From a virus: a stretch of DNA of 64,000 nt. The translations under genes and the position numbers were made by a program. The stretch covers positions 1 to 64,000 of IMG/VR virus record IMGVR_UViG_3300044451_000175, one strand, 5' to 3'. Within the stretch, counting starts at the first letter, position 1; each line of letters begins with the position of its first letter. Positions 49,832 to 57,096 of the stretch are shown piece by piece. Below the pieces are notes generated by a model that searched no databases, had not been told where the DNA came from, and saw only the letters and a program-made list of their open reading frames with translations.

Positions 49832-50338
49832 GTGAATACTACCGTATCCACCAACGACCAACTTGTGACCGACCACATCCGTTTCGCCGATTCCATTGCG
49901 GCCCGGCGTAAGCGGAGAATCCCGCCCTGCGTCTCGCTCGAAGAACTCCAGTCTGCGGCCTACATGGGGCTGGTGGACGCATCGAAGCGGTACGACGGGC
50001 AGCAGGCGTTCAAGACGTTCGCCGGGCCGAGGATCGAGGGAGCGATCACCGATTACCTCCGCGAACTGCGTTGGGGCAGCCGCCGCTCGCCGGTGAAGAC
50101 CCAAGCCGTTGGCGAAAGCGACCGCAGCAACGAAACGGAAGTGAACGATCTGTTCGAGGTTGCCGGCCGTTTGGCAAACGACAACACCAGAGAGATTCTG
50201 AAGTGGCACTTTGTCGAGGGGCAGACGCAGAGCGAGATCGCGTCGAGGCTTGGGAAGACCCGTTCTTCCGTCAACCAGACGATTCAGAACTTTGCAAAAG
50301 AGGCGCGGTCGCGTTGGACGCAGGAACGCCTCTGTTGA
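49832..50338 (+). CDS. Sigma-70-family sigma factor (group 3/4-like)
   Basis: 168 residues from GTG. A region-2-like part (D-H-I-R-F-A-D-S-I-A, S-L-E-E-L-Q-S-A-A-Y-M-G-L-V-D-A-S-K-R-Y, F-K-T-F-A-G-P-R-I-E-G-A-I-T-D-Y-L-R) and a region-4 helix-turn-helix (T-Q-S-E-I-A-S-R-L-G-K-T-R-S-S-V-N-Q-T-I) are joined by a short linker with no clear region 3. It resembles FliA/SigB-type factors. It is a good candidate to read the TA[TGA]ATAC elements upstream of virion genes; this is inference. Confidence 0.82.
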   Translation: MNTTVSTNDQLVTDHIRFADSIAARRKRRIPPCVSLEELQSAAYMGLVDASKRYDGQQAFKTFAGPRIEGAITDYLRELRWGSRRSPVKTQAVGESDRSNETEVNDLFEVAGRLANDNTREILKWHFVEGQTQSEIASRLGKTRSSVNQTIQNFAKEARSRWTQERLC

Positions 50339-50348
50339 GGGCCGAACA

Positions 50349-50582
50349 ATGACGGCGAAGGCGCGAGAAGATTGGCGTGCGAACGTCAAGACTATGGACG
50401 GCCTTCGCCGTCGTTATTCCCACCTGCACCCGTTGATCCTTCAGCGGACCATCGAACGTGCGGAGTCGGCCGGCGAGGTGTTCGACATTCTCGAAGCCAT
50501 GCCGCTGGCGTATCCCGTGGTGTGGGACTCAGAGACACGCAGGTGGGTCGAGCCGCCTGACATCTGGTTGGAAAACAAATGA
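50349..50582 (+). CDS. Small unknown protein
   Basis: 77 residues: helical, basic first half and W-D-S-E-T-R-R-W-V near the end. Follows the sigma factor by 10 nt; overlaps the next gene by 4 nt. No family. Confidence 0.5.
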   Translation: MTAKAREDWRANVKTMDGLRRRYSHLHPLILQRTIERAESAGEVFDILEAMPLAYPVVWDSETRRWVEPPDIWLENK

Positions 50583-51196
50583 AGTTGTACGAAAAATTCC
50601 TCTCTCGATTGGGCCTCGATCTGCCCGTCATCGAACACTCTTCCAATTGGTCGTTCTTGTTTCGGACCTACGGTGACGGGTGGCTGACACCCTTCATCAC
50701 CATGAAGGTCGATTGGGTCTGCCCCGAAAACCGCGTCGGCTACTACCAACTGCTTTTCCACCAGCCCATTCACGACGGCTACTCCATCCGCCGCTTCTTC
50801 GAGGAGTACAAGCAGCTTCGTTTGACTTGGGACGAGTACGACACCTTCTTCGAGAACTGGGAGGTTCGTCGCTACATCAAGCCGGGAATGCAAGAAAGTC
50901 TCGAACCCGTTTACGGCGACGATCTCGTCCTCCGCGCCTGGGAGGTGTTCGTCTACACTCACGACAGTTGGATCGCGAAGCAGCCGTCCGAGTTTCGGAT
51001 GTACGTCGAGAACGTCATTGACGACACCAAGTCAAAAGACCAGCGACTGGCCGCGTACCAGAACGCTTTGATTTTCATGTCGAACTGCGAGCCGTCTGCT
51101 TTAAGGGTCTGGAAGAACGAAATCTTTGAACGGTGGAATAATAACTACGCTCACTGGTTGGGTAAGTTCCTGACCCCCGAAGGAAAGAAAGCATGA
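50579..51196 (+). CDS. Unknown protein, 205 residues
   Basis: Aromatic-rich, mixed alpha/beta, with W-S-F-L-F-R-T-Y-G-D-G-W-L-T-P near 24-38 and several Trp later. Coupled to both neighbours by ATGA overlaps. No family is recognised. Confidence 0.55.
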   Translation: MKLYEKFLSRLGLDLPVIEHSSNWSFLFRTYGDGWLTPFITMKVDWVCPENRVGYYQLLFHQPIHDGYSIRRFFEEYKQLRLTWDEYDTFFENWEVRRYIKPGMQESLEPVYGDDLVLRAWEVFVYTHDSWIAKQPSEFRMYVENVIDDTKSKDQRLAAYQNALIFMSNCEPSALRVWKNEIFERWNNNYAHWLGKFLTPEGKKA

Positions 51197-51561
51197 AAAG
51201 AAAAATGTCAGTCTGCAAGATCTGGATGATCGGATCTCCCGCTTTGGTGTTGGGCATCGCCCACTACTCCGAAGACGACCCGAACGACGCATATTGGACG
51301 AAGTTCCAGTTGTTCACTGGGGAAGAGTATCTCGAATCCGCAGATCCCGGTTTGAAGAATTACGCCGCGAAGAACGTCAAGTACCACGGCGACACGATAA
51401 TCCTTGTCGGCAAGCAACTTCAAGTTTTGAAGAAGGTCCACGACTTCGATCTGGGCGAGGCACCTTCCGTCGAAATCACCAAAGAGGAGGCCGACCTCTT
51501 GCACAAGGAACTGGCCGTAGACGGCTGGCAGGATTTCGACTGGGAAACTTGGGGCAAATGA
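51193..51561 (+). CDS. Unknown protein, 122 residues
   Basis: Starts M-K-R-K-M-S-V-C-K-I-W-M-I-G-S-P-A-L. It is acidic in the C-terminal half, ending D-W-E-T-W-G-K. Overlaps the preceding gene by 4 nt; AGGAAAG precedes the ATG. No family. Confidence 0.55.
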   Translation: MKRKMSVCKIWMIGSPALVLGIAHYSEDDPNDAYWTKFQLFTGEEYLESADPGLKNYAAKNVKYHGDTIILVGKQLQVLKKVHDFDLGEAPSVEITKEEADLLHKELAVDGWQDFDWETWGK

Positions 51562-51585
51562 CCTTCCGCCTTTAACTGGAGCAGT

Positions 51586-52236
51586 ATGGGTGCGACTTTT
51601 GGCGATCAAAAGTCCGTCCTGATCGTTGACGAAAACCCCGAACCCGGTCGGTTCGCGTTGTACGCGGACCCGCCGAAGCAGCCCTCTTGGGAGAAGTGTC
51701 GGGAGAAGTTCGCGGCGATGATCAAACCGGAGACGCCGGGTTTCTTGTTCAGTCACAGCCCGACTCAGGGGACGCATGTCGCGGGATTTCTTTCTAAGTC
51801 CGAAGACATACTTGATCTGAATCTACGAAGTGTGTATTCTTTGACCGACCGGGAGAACGTCCTGTGGGTCGAGCCGGCACGTTTTTGGATGGACTGCTGG
51901 ATTCGTCGCTCGCTGCTCACCATCCTGCTGCGGTGCGGGATGTACTACGACTGCGGCAGCGACAACTACGAGGATGCGTTGTTTGGCAAGGGCGATGAAA
52001 AGGATCAAGCCCGTGAGTACACTAACCGGACGAAACCGGCTGTGATGCGGTTCATGTTCGGGTTCACCAAGTTTGTGATGCCCGAAGGGATGTCCGAGCC
52101 GACCGGCGTAGTCCAGTCAAAAATCTGGGTGGACGTTTTCAACAGCAAGACGACGCAGGAACTGAAATCGATTCTGGTGGCCGAAACACCCATGCCCTGT
52201 TTCGGCCGACTCGGAGCAGACGCAATCTGGGCATAG
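51586..52236 (+). CDS. Unknown protein, paralogue of the 22584 product
   Basis: 216 residues. Shares the F-W-x-[DN]-C-x-x-R-R-S-L-x-[TS]-I-L-L-R core and T-K-P-A-[IV]-x-R-F-x-x-G-[FY]-T with the 22584 protein and has an extra C-terminal ~40 residues. The pair lies 29 kb apart. Function unknown. Confidence 0.65.
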   Translation: MGATFGDQKSVLIVDENPEPGRFALYADPPKQPSWEKCREKFAAMIKPETPGFLFSHSPTQGTHVAGFLSKSEDILDLNLRSVYSLTDRENVLWVEPARFWMDCWIRRSLLTILLRCGMYYDCGSDNYEDALFGKGDEKDQAREYTNRTKPAVMRFMFGFTKFVMPEGMSEPTGVVQSKIWVDVFNSKTTQELKSILVAETPMPCFGRLGADAIWA

Positions 52237-52245
52237 GAGACAAAT

Positions 52246-52563
52246 ATGCTGAACCTCACCGATGAAACTTTCAAGGCCGAACTCGCGAAGCCGGGTGTTC
52301 TGGTGGTCGATTTCTGGGCCGTCTGGTGTCCCCCGTGCCGCGCCATGTCACCCGTTCTCGACAAGGTAGCCGCCGCGTTCCCGAACGTGACCTTTGCGAA
52401 GGTCAACGCCCCGGAGAACAGTGAACTATCGACCGAGTATCAGATCCAGACCATCCCGGCGTTCTTGATTTTCAAAGACGGCAAGCTGGTACACCGCTGG
52501 AGCGGTTCGTGCAGTGCCGAGCAGTTCGGACAGATTTTGAAGGACCACGGTGTAACCGGCTGA
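52246..52563 (+). CDS. trxA: Thioredoxin
   Basis: 105 residues with the full thioredoxin fold: W-C-P-P-C active site (27-31; the usual W-C-G-P-C has Pro for Gly, which normally alters redox potential), cis-Pro in T-I-P-A-F-L-I-F and D-G-K-L-V-H-R-W. GGAGAC lies before the ATG. Confidence 0.9.
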   Translation: MLNLTDETFKAELAKPGVLVVDFWAVWCPPCRAMSPVLDKVAAAFPNVTFAKVNAPENSELSTEYQIQTIPAFLIFKDGKLVHRWSGSCSAEQFGQILKDHGVTG

Positions 52564-52589
52564 ACAAACCGGGGAATTTTGTCTATAGT
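52561..52589 (+). promoter_or_regulatory. Promoter overlapping the thioredoxin stop
   Basis: TGAACA (52561-52566), a 17-nt spacer, and TATAGT (52584-52589). It would drive the 52627 gene and possibly those downstream. Confidence 0.5.
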
Positions 52590-52626
52590 GACCCTGTTCC
52601 AGACATTCCCCAGTTACGAGACAGCC

Positions 52627-53010
52627 ATGAATACGCCTGCAATGCAGTTCAAAGACGCCGACGCCGCGAAGAAGTGGGAAGAGGGTTTGAGCAAGAACAC
52701 CGACTCCTACGGTCGCGGCGTGTACACCTACGCATCGCGGTGGGCGCTGCTGATGGAGCAGAAGCTTGCCGAGGGCAAGAAACTTCAAGAGGTCGCCGAG
52801 AAGACCTCGCACGAGGCCGATACGGAAGGCATCACCGGGTACATGTACGGGTGCGCCGTGGGCATCCTCGCGACCGTGTGGGTCCACGGCGAAATGCTTC
52901 GCCGGTGGCACAACAAGGAAATCCAAATCGGGACCGAGGGCGATGAGGCCAACGAGAAGCCCGGAGCCGTTCTCAGCCCGGCCCTGCTCGGCGTCTCCCA
53001 GAGCAACTAA
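52627..53010 (+). CDS. Unknown helical protein, 127 residues
   Basis: Helical: D-A-D-A-A-K-K-W-E-E-G-L, W-A-L-L-M-E-Q-K-L-A-E-G-K-K-L-Q-E-V-A-E-K. A glycine-rich G-I-T-G-Y-M-Y-G-C-A-V-G-I-L-A-T-V-W stretch (about 73-90) may be a short membrane or packed helix. Family unknown. Confidence 0.55.
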   Translation: MNTPAMQFKDADAAKKWEEGLSKNTDSYGRGVYTYASRWALLMEQKLAEGKKLQEVAEKTSHEADTEGITGYMYGCAVGILATVWVHGEMLRRWHNKEIQIGTEGDEANEKPGAVLSPALLGVSQSN

Positions 53011-53039
53011 GAAACCGGCATCCAACAGAGGACCGAACA

Positions 53040-53870
53040 GTGAGTTCCCCCAACGTGTTCTTTACGTCCGATACGCACTTCGGACACGACAATATCATGA
53101 AGTATTGTCGGCGCGACAAGTTCATGACGGCCGAAGAAGTTCAGATGCTCGACGCTTCCGACCGGGGCGAGATCGACCAGCGGAAGGTCCGCATCAGTCC
53201 GGCGAGCATCGACCGGATGAACACCGCGATGATCGACAACATCAACGCGGTTGTCAAGCCCAACGACGTGCTGTGGCACTTGGGGGACGTGTTCTGGGGT
53301 CACAACAACTTCGACTTCGCGAAGTCGATCCGCGACCGGATCAACTGCAAGACGATCCACCACGTCTGGGGCAACCACGACGAACCGGAGATCGTGTCGC
53401 TGTTCGCGTCCTCGCAACACTATGCCGAGGTGGTGGTCGAACACCAGAAGATCTTCATGTGCCACTACCCGATGCGGGCGTGGGACAAGAGCCACAAGGG
53501 TTCGTGGCAACTCTACGGCCACGTCCACGGCGGCAAGTGGGACGAAGACAAGTACGGTCTGGAAGCCAAAACTCGTTCGGCTCTCGAAGGTCGCTTCCGT
53601 GGGACTATCGACAAGTTTTACAAGGAAATGGGCCTGAACGTCAGTAGTGCGGTCGATTCGTGGGTGGGCGATCTCGCCCGGCTACTGTCGCAAGACGTGG
53701 CCGACGAGAACTGCCACATGCTGACGCTGGACGCGGGTGTCGATACGCACGACTATCGGCCGTGGAGCATGGACGAACTCCGCGCCGAACTCAAGCCGAA
53801 GCTGGAAGCGGCTCGGTTGCGTCGTGAAGCTGAAAAGGCCGCGATCCCGGCCGGTTCCCGCAAAGCCTGA
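53040..53870 (+). CDS. Metallophosphoesterase
   Basis: 276 residues from GTG with AGAGGA upstream. Motifs: S-D-T-H-F-G-H, W-H-L-G-D-V-F-W-G, W-G-N-H-D-E, M-C-H-Y-P-M and Y-G-H-V-H-G, the complete calcineurin-like dinuclear-metal set. The C-terminal extension (about 190-276) is helical. Substrate unknown; could be a nucleotide, phosphoprotein or DNA end. Confidence 0.88.
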   Translation: MSSPNVFFTSDTHFGHDNIMKYCRRDKFMTAEEVQMLDASDRGEIDQRKVRISPASIDRMNTAMIDNINAVVKPNDVLWHLGDVFWGHNNFDFAKSIRDRINCKTIHHVWGNHDEPEIVSLFASSQHYAEVVVEHQKIFMCHYPMRAWDKSHKGSWQLYGHVHGGKWDEDKYGLEAKTRSALEGRFRGTIDKFYKEMGLNVSSAVDSWVGDLARLLSQDVADENCHMLTLDAGVDTHDYRPWSMDELRAELKPKLEAARLRREAEKAAIPAGSRKA

Positions 53871-53891
53871 TCTTGTTCCCAGAGACGAGCC

Positions 53892-54332
53892 ATGCAACGG
53901 ACGAGAATGACTTTCGCTCAGTTTGACGAACAGTTCATCGTAAAAGGTGGACTGTTCCTCGCCGTCCACTCGAAACTCGCAACCAACTGCAACGGCGACC
54001 GCGTCAAAATCTTCGAGATCGATTTGATCTGCGAATGGCACGGCACAGACAAGCTCCGCTACTTCGCCGTCGAGTTCGACACCGAGAAGCAATACGACCG
54101 CATCGTAGTATACCTGAAACTCTGCGCCGACCTCCTTCGGGATTCGGTCCTTTCCAGCATCGATACGCTCGATGAGTTCGAGGCTGCCGGCCCGCGTACC
54201 GAAACACACGCATGCCTCGTTTGTGCGGGGCGGGGTCTGGTTTGGGAACGCATGGTAATTTCGGGGGTTGAAAGCAACGCTAGTTACTGCCCCAATTGCA
54301 GTGGCGCAGGCAAGACCACTCACCCGGTGTAA
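53892..54332 (+). CDS. Unknown protein with zinc knuckles, tandem duplicate of the next gene
   Basis: 146 residues. N-terminal 100 residues match the following gene (F-x-x-F-x-x-x-F-I start, R-V-[KR]-[IL]-x-x-x-D-[LM]-I-C-E-W, then F-D-T-E near 70). The C-terminal part is different: C-L-V-C ... C-P-N-C, probably zinc. A GAGAC precedes the ATG. Function unknown. Confidence 0.6.
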   Translation: MQRTRMTFAQFDEQFIVKGGLFLAVHSKLATNCNGDRVKIFEIDLICEWHGTDKLRYFAVEFDTEKQYDRIVVYLKLCADLLRDSVLSSIDTLDEFEAAGPRTETHACLVCAGRGLVWERMVISGVESNASYCPNCSGAGKTTHPV

Positions 54333-54333
54333 A

Positions 54334-54774
54334 ATGAAACGCGACCGCATTGACTTCGCCACGTTCAAGGCGAATTTCATCGACCACCCGGACGGCTACT
54401 TCTCGGTCTATTCCAATCTGGAAGAGGACTACGAGGGGAACCGTGTCAGGTTACTGTTGCTCGACATGATCTGCGAGTGGCGGCTCGATGACGGGTGCAT
54501 CAAGTTTGTCGAGGTGCCTTTCGACACCGAGGAAGAGTTTAAGCAACTCATCGCGTACCTCCGCGTTACCGCCGGTCTGCTCAATGCCGCGATTTTGGAG
54601 CGGATCGGCGAACTGTCCTATACTGAGAGCAGACCCGAATCGGAGGCCGTTCCTTTCCCTCCGAGCAGTCTCCCGAAACTGTCCGACGAGAAGCTGGAAC
54701 AGATCAGGAAACAGGTGGTCAGCTACGAGCTTTCGCTGCTCGCGGACGCTCTGCGTGAACAACGGGGAGAATGA
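54334..54774 (+). CDS. Unknown protein, tandem duplicate of the previous gene
   Basis: 146 residues beginning M-K-R-D-R-I-D-F-A-T-F-K-A-N-F-I. Shares the N-terminal domain with the preceding protein but replaces the zinc part with a helical tail. One nucleotide separates the genes. Divergence after duplication, function unknown. Confidence 0.6.
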   Translation: MKRDRIDFATFKANFIDHPDGYFSVYSNLEEDYEGNRVRLLLLDMICEWRLDDGCIKFVEVPFDTEEEFKQLIAYLRVTAGLLNAAILERIGELSYTESRPESEAVPFPPSSLPKLSDEKLEQIRKQVVSYELSLLADALREQRGE

Positions 54775-54775
54775 C

Positions 54776-55219
54776 ATGTTCGGTTTGTTCGGCTGGCTGT
54801 TCGGTCGGAGTTCCAACAAGGGGAAATCGCCCAAGAAGCCCGTCGAACCCGAACGGCTTCGATTCGTCAAAGCTCTTTGCGAGCGTAATCCAGAGGTCAA
54901 CAAGTCCCCCGGCCAGTGGTCGTTGGGTTACATGTACACCTTCTGCATGATTTTCCCTGACGGCATCAAGATTGAAGTCGAATACAACATCGTGCGGCGC
55001 GAGTGGGACATGGAAATCTGGAGTGCCAACGCCGGCACCTTCCTGTACTACTACGACTGCCTCGACCGCAAGCCTTACGAAACCATCGACTACTTGATTG
55101 ATCGTTTCGGCTTGCAGGCCAAGCTGAACAGGGCCATCGCAGAGAAGAAAGCCCGCGAAAGCAAGAAGAATGATCAAGTCGCCAAAATCAAGGCGAAATA
55201 CCTCGGAGATCAGTCGTGA
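54776..55219 (+). CDS. Unknown protein, 147 residues
   Basis: A hydrophobic N-terminal strand (M-F-G-L-F-G-W-L-F-G) is followed by a Lys/Pro stretch, a beta-rich central part (D-G-I-K-I-E-V-E-Y-N-I-V) and a Lys-rich helix. The N-terminus may be membrane-facing. GGGGAG precedes the ATG. Family unknown. Confidence 0.55.
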   Translation: MFGLFGWLFGRSSNKGKSPKKPVEPERLRFVKALCERNPEVNKSPGQWSLGYMYTFCMIFPDGIKIEVEYNIVRREWDMEIWSANAGTFLYYYDCLDRKPYETIDYLIDRFGLQAKLNRAIAEKKARESKKNDQVAKIKAKYLGDQS

Positions 55220-55554
55220 CTCGTGACATTGAAGACAAGGCGACAGAACGCGCCAGAAAAGTCGATACCACTCTGTTGCCGTTCAAGTCCTCGGCGACGG
55301 ACTGGCTGACGTGGATCAACGACGCCGGACAGTGGATGTTCATCGAGAAGGCGGTCGTAGCCGCCGCCGCAACCCACTACGGTTACGAGTTCGACGCCGC
55401 GTTCAAGTGGGTGGGACAGACCATTCTCGACTGGTTGCAGAAACCGGAGAACGCCATCAGGCCGCGTGAGATCTGGAACTTCAACTTCCGTGGTGGGTTC
55501 AGTGTGAAGTTCGGCGCGTTCCAGAACCAGTGTTTTGTGTTCATGCCGCGATAG
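55216..55554 (+). CDS. Unknown protein, 112 residues
   Basis: GTG start overlapping the previous stop. Helical N-terminal half; W-N-F-N-F-R-G-G-F-S-V-K-F-G-A-F near the end. A strong palindromic hairpin follows. Family unknown. Confidence 0.55.
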   Translation: MTRDIEDKATERARKVDTTLLPFKSSATDWLTWINDAGQWMFIEKAVVAAAATHYGYEFDAAFKWVGQTILDWLQKPENAIRPREIWNFNFRGGFSVKFGAFQNQCFVFMPR

Positions 55555-55555
55555 C

Positions 55556-55590
55556 GAAGAAGCCCCGGAGATCTCCGGGGCTTCTTGCTT
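55556..55590. terminator. Bidirectional terminator hairpin
   Basis: A near-perfect palindrome (AAGAAGCCCCGGAGA with TCTCCGGGGCTTCTT) between convergent genes. T tracts are weak in both directions. Confidence 0.65.
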
Positions 55591-55889
55591 TAGAACGTCA
55601 GTTCCGAGGCCGCGAACGACAAGAGCATGCCGTTGTCGAGTGCGACGAGCCAGTTCGGAACCGAAACTCTGGCCTCCGACACTTTCTTGACTTTCTCTTT
55701 GCCGTACTGGTTTTTCTTGTCGAGCTTCACTTTGAACTCGTGGATGTACGGATAGGTGTATGGCCCGGCCAACACCGTACCCATCAAGTCCTGAAGTGCG
55801 CCCCCAACGGAATTGACTTTGACCCGCTTGCCCTCGTCGTTTCGTCCCTGGACGAGTGTGGCATCATCGGACAGTTTGGGATGGAGCAT
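55590..55889 (-). CDS. Unknown protein, 99 residues
   Basis: Convergent on the previous gene. Mixed structure: S-D-D-A-T-L-V-Q-G-R-N-D-E-G-K-R-V-K-V near the start, basic K-L-D-K-K-N-Q-Y-G-K-E-K-V-K-K in the middle, and hydrophobic end. No clear site; a short A/T-rich stretch precedes the ATG. Family unknown. Confidence 0.5.
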   Translation of the reverse strand: MLHPKLSDDATLVQGRNDEGKRVKVNSVGGALQDLMGTVLAGPYTYPYIHEFKVKLDKKNQYGKEKVKKVSEARVSVPNWLVALDNGMLLSFAASELTF

Positions 55890-55967
55890 AGCAATTAAGT
55901 AGTAACCCGGCTCAGAATTTGCTCCTGCGGCATACGATAAGAGATCGGCAAAAATCTGGAATTAGGG

Positions 55968-55996
55968 TTTACAAAGTCCGGGGGTTTGTCGATACT
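55968..55996 (+). promoter_or_regulatory. Sigma-70-type promoter of the non-coding region
   Basis: TTTACA at 55968-55973, a 17-nt spacer, and GATACT at 55991-55996. It lies upstream of the second, stronger promoter. Confidence 0.6.
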
Positions 55997-56043
55997 GAAA
56001 TTGTGACGGGTGGGACGCGACGAGCAAATAAAACAACGACAAG

Positions 56044-56072
56044 TTGACAAACTGCTCCGAACGGCCTACACT
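56044..56072 (+). promoter_or_regulatory. Strong sigma-70-type promoter of the structured RNA
   Basis: Consensus TTGACA at 56044-56049, a 17-nt spacer, and TACACT at 56067-56072. Transcription would begin near 56079, just before the first long helix. Confidence 0.7.
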
Positions 56073-56257
56073 GACTTGACAAGACACCGGAGACACGCCG
56101 TGCCGGGTAGGATCGAATGAATGGGCGACGTTCGGTCGCCGGCACGGTGTGCTTATGGCGGTCGGTTTGAAACGGCAAGCACGCAAAAACGGACAACGTT
56201 CAACTAAGATTGCGTTCTCCAAACTTGTGCGACCCGTATGCCTTCCGACCGCCTCCT

Positions 56258-56352
56258 GGGGGAGTAGCTCAGAGGCCAGAGCGCAATCTAGGGAGCCGAT
56301 TAAAAACCGGCAAACGTGATTGAGGTCGTTGGTTCGACTCCAACCTCCCCCA
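56258..56352 (+). tRNA. tRNA-like domain with a 29-nt anticodon loop
   Basis: Acceptor GGGGGAG/CTCCCCC (7 bp), TA at 8-9, D-arm GCTC/GAGC, anticodon stem CAATC/GATTG, a 5-nt variable loop and T-arm GTTGG-TTCGACT-CCAAC are all perfect. The anticodon loop is not 7 but 29 nt (56289-56317), itself containing GCCG/CGGC. No anticodon can be assigned. It is either a tRNA with a 22-nt insertion or a tRNA-shaped domain of the large RNA. No CCA is encoded. Confidence 0.6.
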
Positions 56353-56757
56353 CTCGGCAGGATGTTAGTAGCGGACTACATTACACCAACACCAATGTGT
56401 CTCTACGATTTTTTGCCTGCCACAACATGCCCCTGGTGGGGCGATCTGCCGGAATGGGCGACGGCAGACGTAACGCCAGGGGCTTCTTAAATCCAGAACG
56501 GGTCAGCGAAAAAGCACCAACGGCATGTAAGAGTGCCTACCCGTTCTGGACTCGTCTTCCGCCTTATCAGCGGAAGTGGTGGAGGCGACGGTGTCACCAA
56601 CATCGCTGCCCTTCGGAGAGTAAACTCCGAGCGACTCCGGTCGCGAAACAAATCTGGTGGATCGCTGGCTACTGCCGGCCCCCGGAGTACAGTCTTCGGA
56701 CGGGCTTGACCCGGAAACAAAACTGATGTGGAGTTCCTGTAAAAAGGGGCTTCATAT

Positions 56758-56829
56758 GGGGAGCAGGTGTCAAGGGACACGTCCTGGCTAATCACCGGGA
56801 AGAGTGGGGTTCGATTCCCCGGCTCCCCT
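56758..56829 (+). tRNA. tRNA-like gene, loop would give anticodon AAT
   Basis: Acceptor GGGGAGC/GCTCCCC, T-arm TGGGG-TTCGATT-CCCCG, D-arm GTGT/ACAC with a short loop, anticodon stem CCTGG/CCGGG and loop CTAATCA. The anticodon would be AAT (Ile). Position 37 is C instead of the usual purine and the discriminator is T, so it may be a tRNA mimic or a diverged tRNA. No CCA encoded. Confidence 0.55.
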
Positions 56830-57044
56830 CTGGCGATGGGGATATACCCCTCGCCTCTCACTCGCAACATTTTTGACCCGGTCGGGGTGCGATCCCCGTG
56901 GGTATGCAGTAGCGGGTGTACATTCATGAAAAGCGGAGGGACGTAATGTCCGAACACTACCAGAGGGGACCGCCCCTGAGAATGTACTACCCCTATATGG
57001 CACCCATGTCCGCATACCGCATCTGATCGCGCGGGCCGGGTGAC

Positions 57045-57081
57045 AAAAACCCCAGTGAAACCCACTGGGGTTTTTGTTTTT
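57045..57081 (+). terminator. Terminator of the structured RNA
   Basis: A 13-bp perfect stem (AAAAACCCCAGTG with CACTGGGGTTTTT), a 5-nt loop, and a T-rich tail. Confidence 0.85.
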
Positions 57082-57096
57082 CAAGATAGATACAGC

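Larger units (their letters stand above)
56079..57081 (+). ncRNA. About 1-kb ornate structured non-coding RNA containing two tRNA-shaped domains
   Basis: Between 55890 and 57096 no convincing gene is seen; instead the strand is packed with complementary segments: 56098-56106 with 56138-56146 (CCGTGCCGG/CCGGCACGG), GGCGGTCGG near 56157 with CCGACCGCC near 56246, 56429-56436 with 56476-56483 enclosing TCTGCCG/CGGCAGA, TCCAGAACGGGT with ACCCGTTCTGGA near 56492/56538, CTTCCGC/GCGGAAG near 56558, and near the 3' end GGTATGC and GTACATTC pairing with GAATGTAC and GCATACC about 100 nt later. A strong promoter starts it and a 13-bp terminator ends it. Size, tRNA association and intricacy recall the giant ornate phage RNAs (GOLLD, ROOL classes), but no family is proven. 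It might alternatively be several separate RNAs. Confidence 0.6.

Noticed and set aside
49717-49911. 64-codon frame upstream of the sigma factor
   Set aside because: Begins S-S-W-S-P-D-E-F-L and could be real, but most of its second half is the sigma gene in another frame and no ribosome-binding site is seen.
56316-57065. Open frames of 100-190 codons inside the structured RNA region, both strands
   Set aside because: They are made of low-complexity Arg/Pro-rich translation of hairpins and have no ribosome-binding sites.
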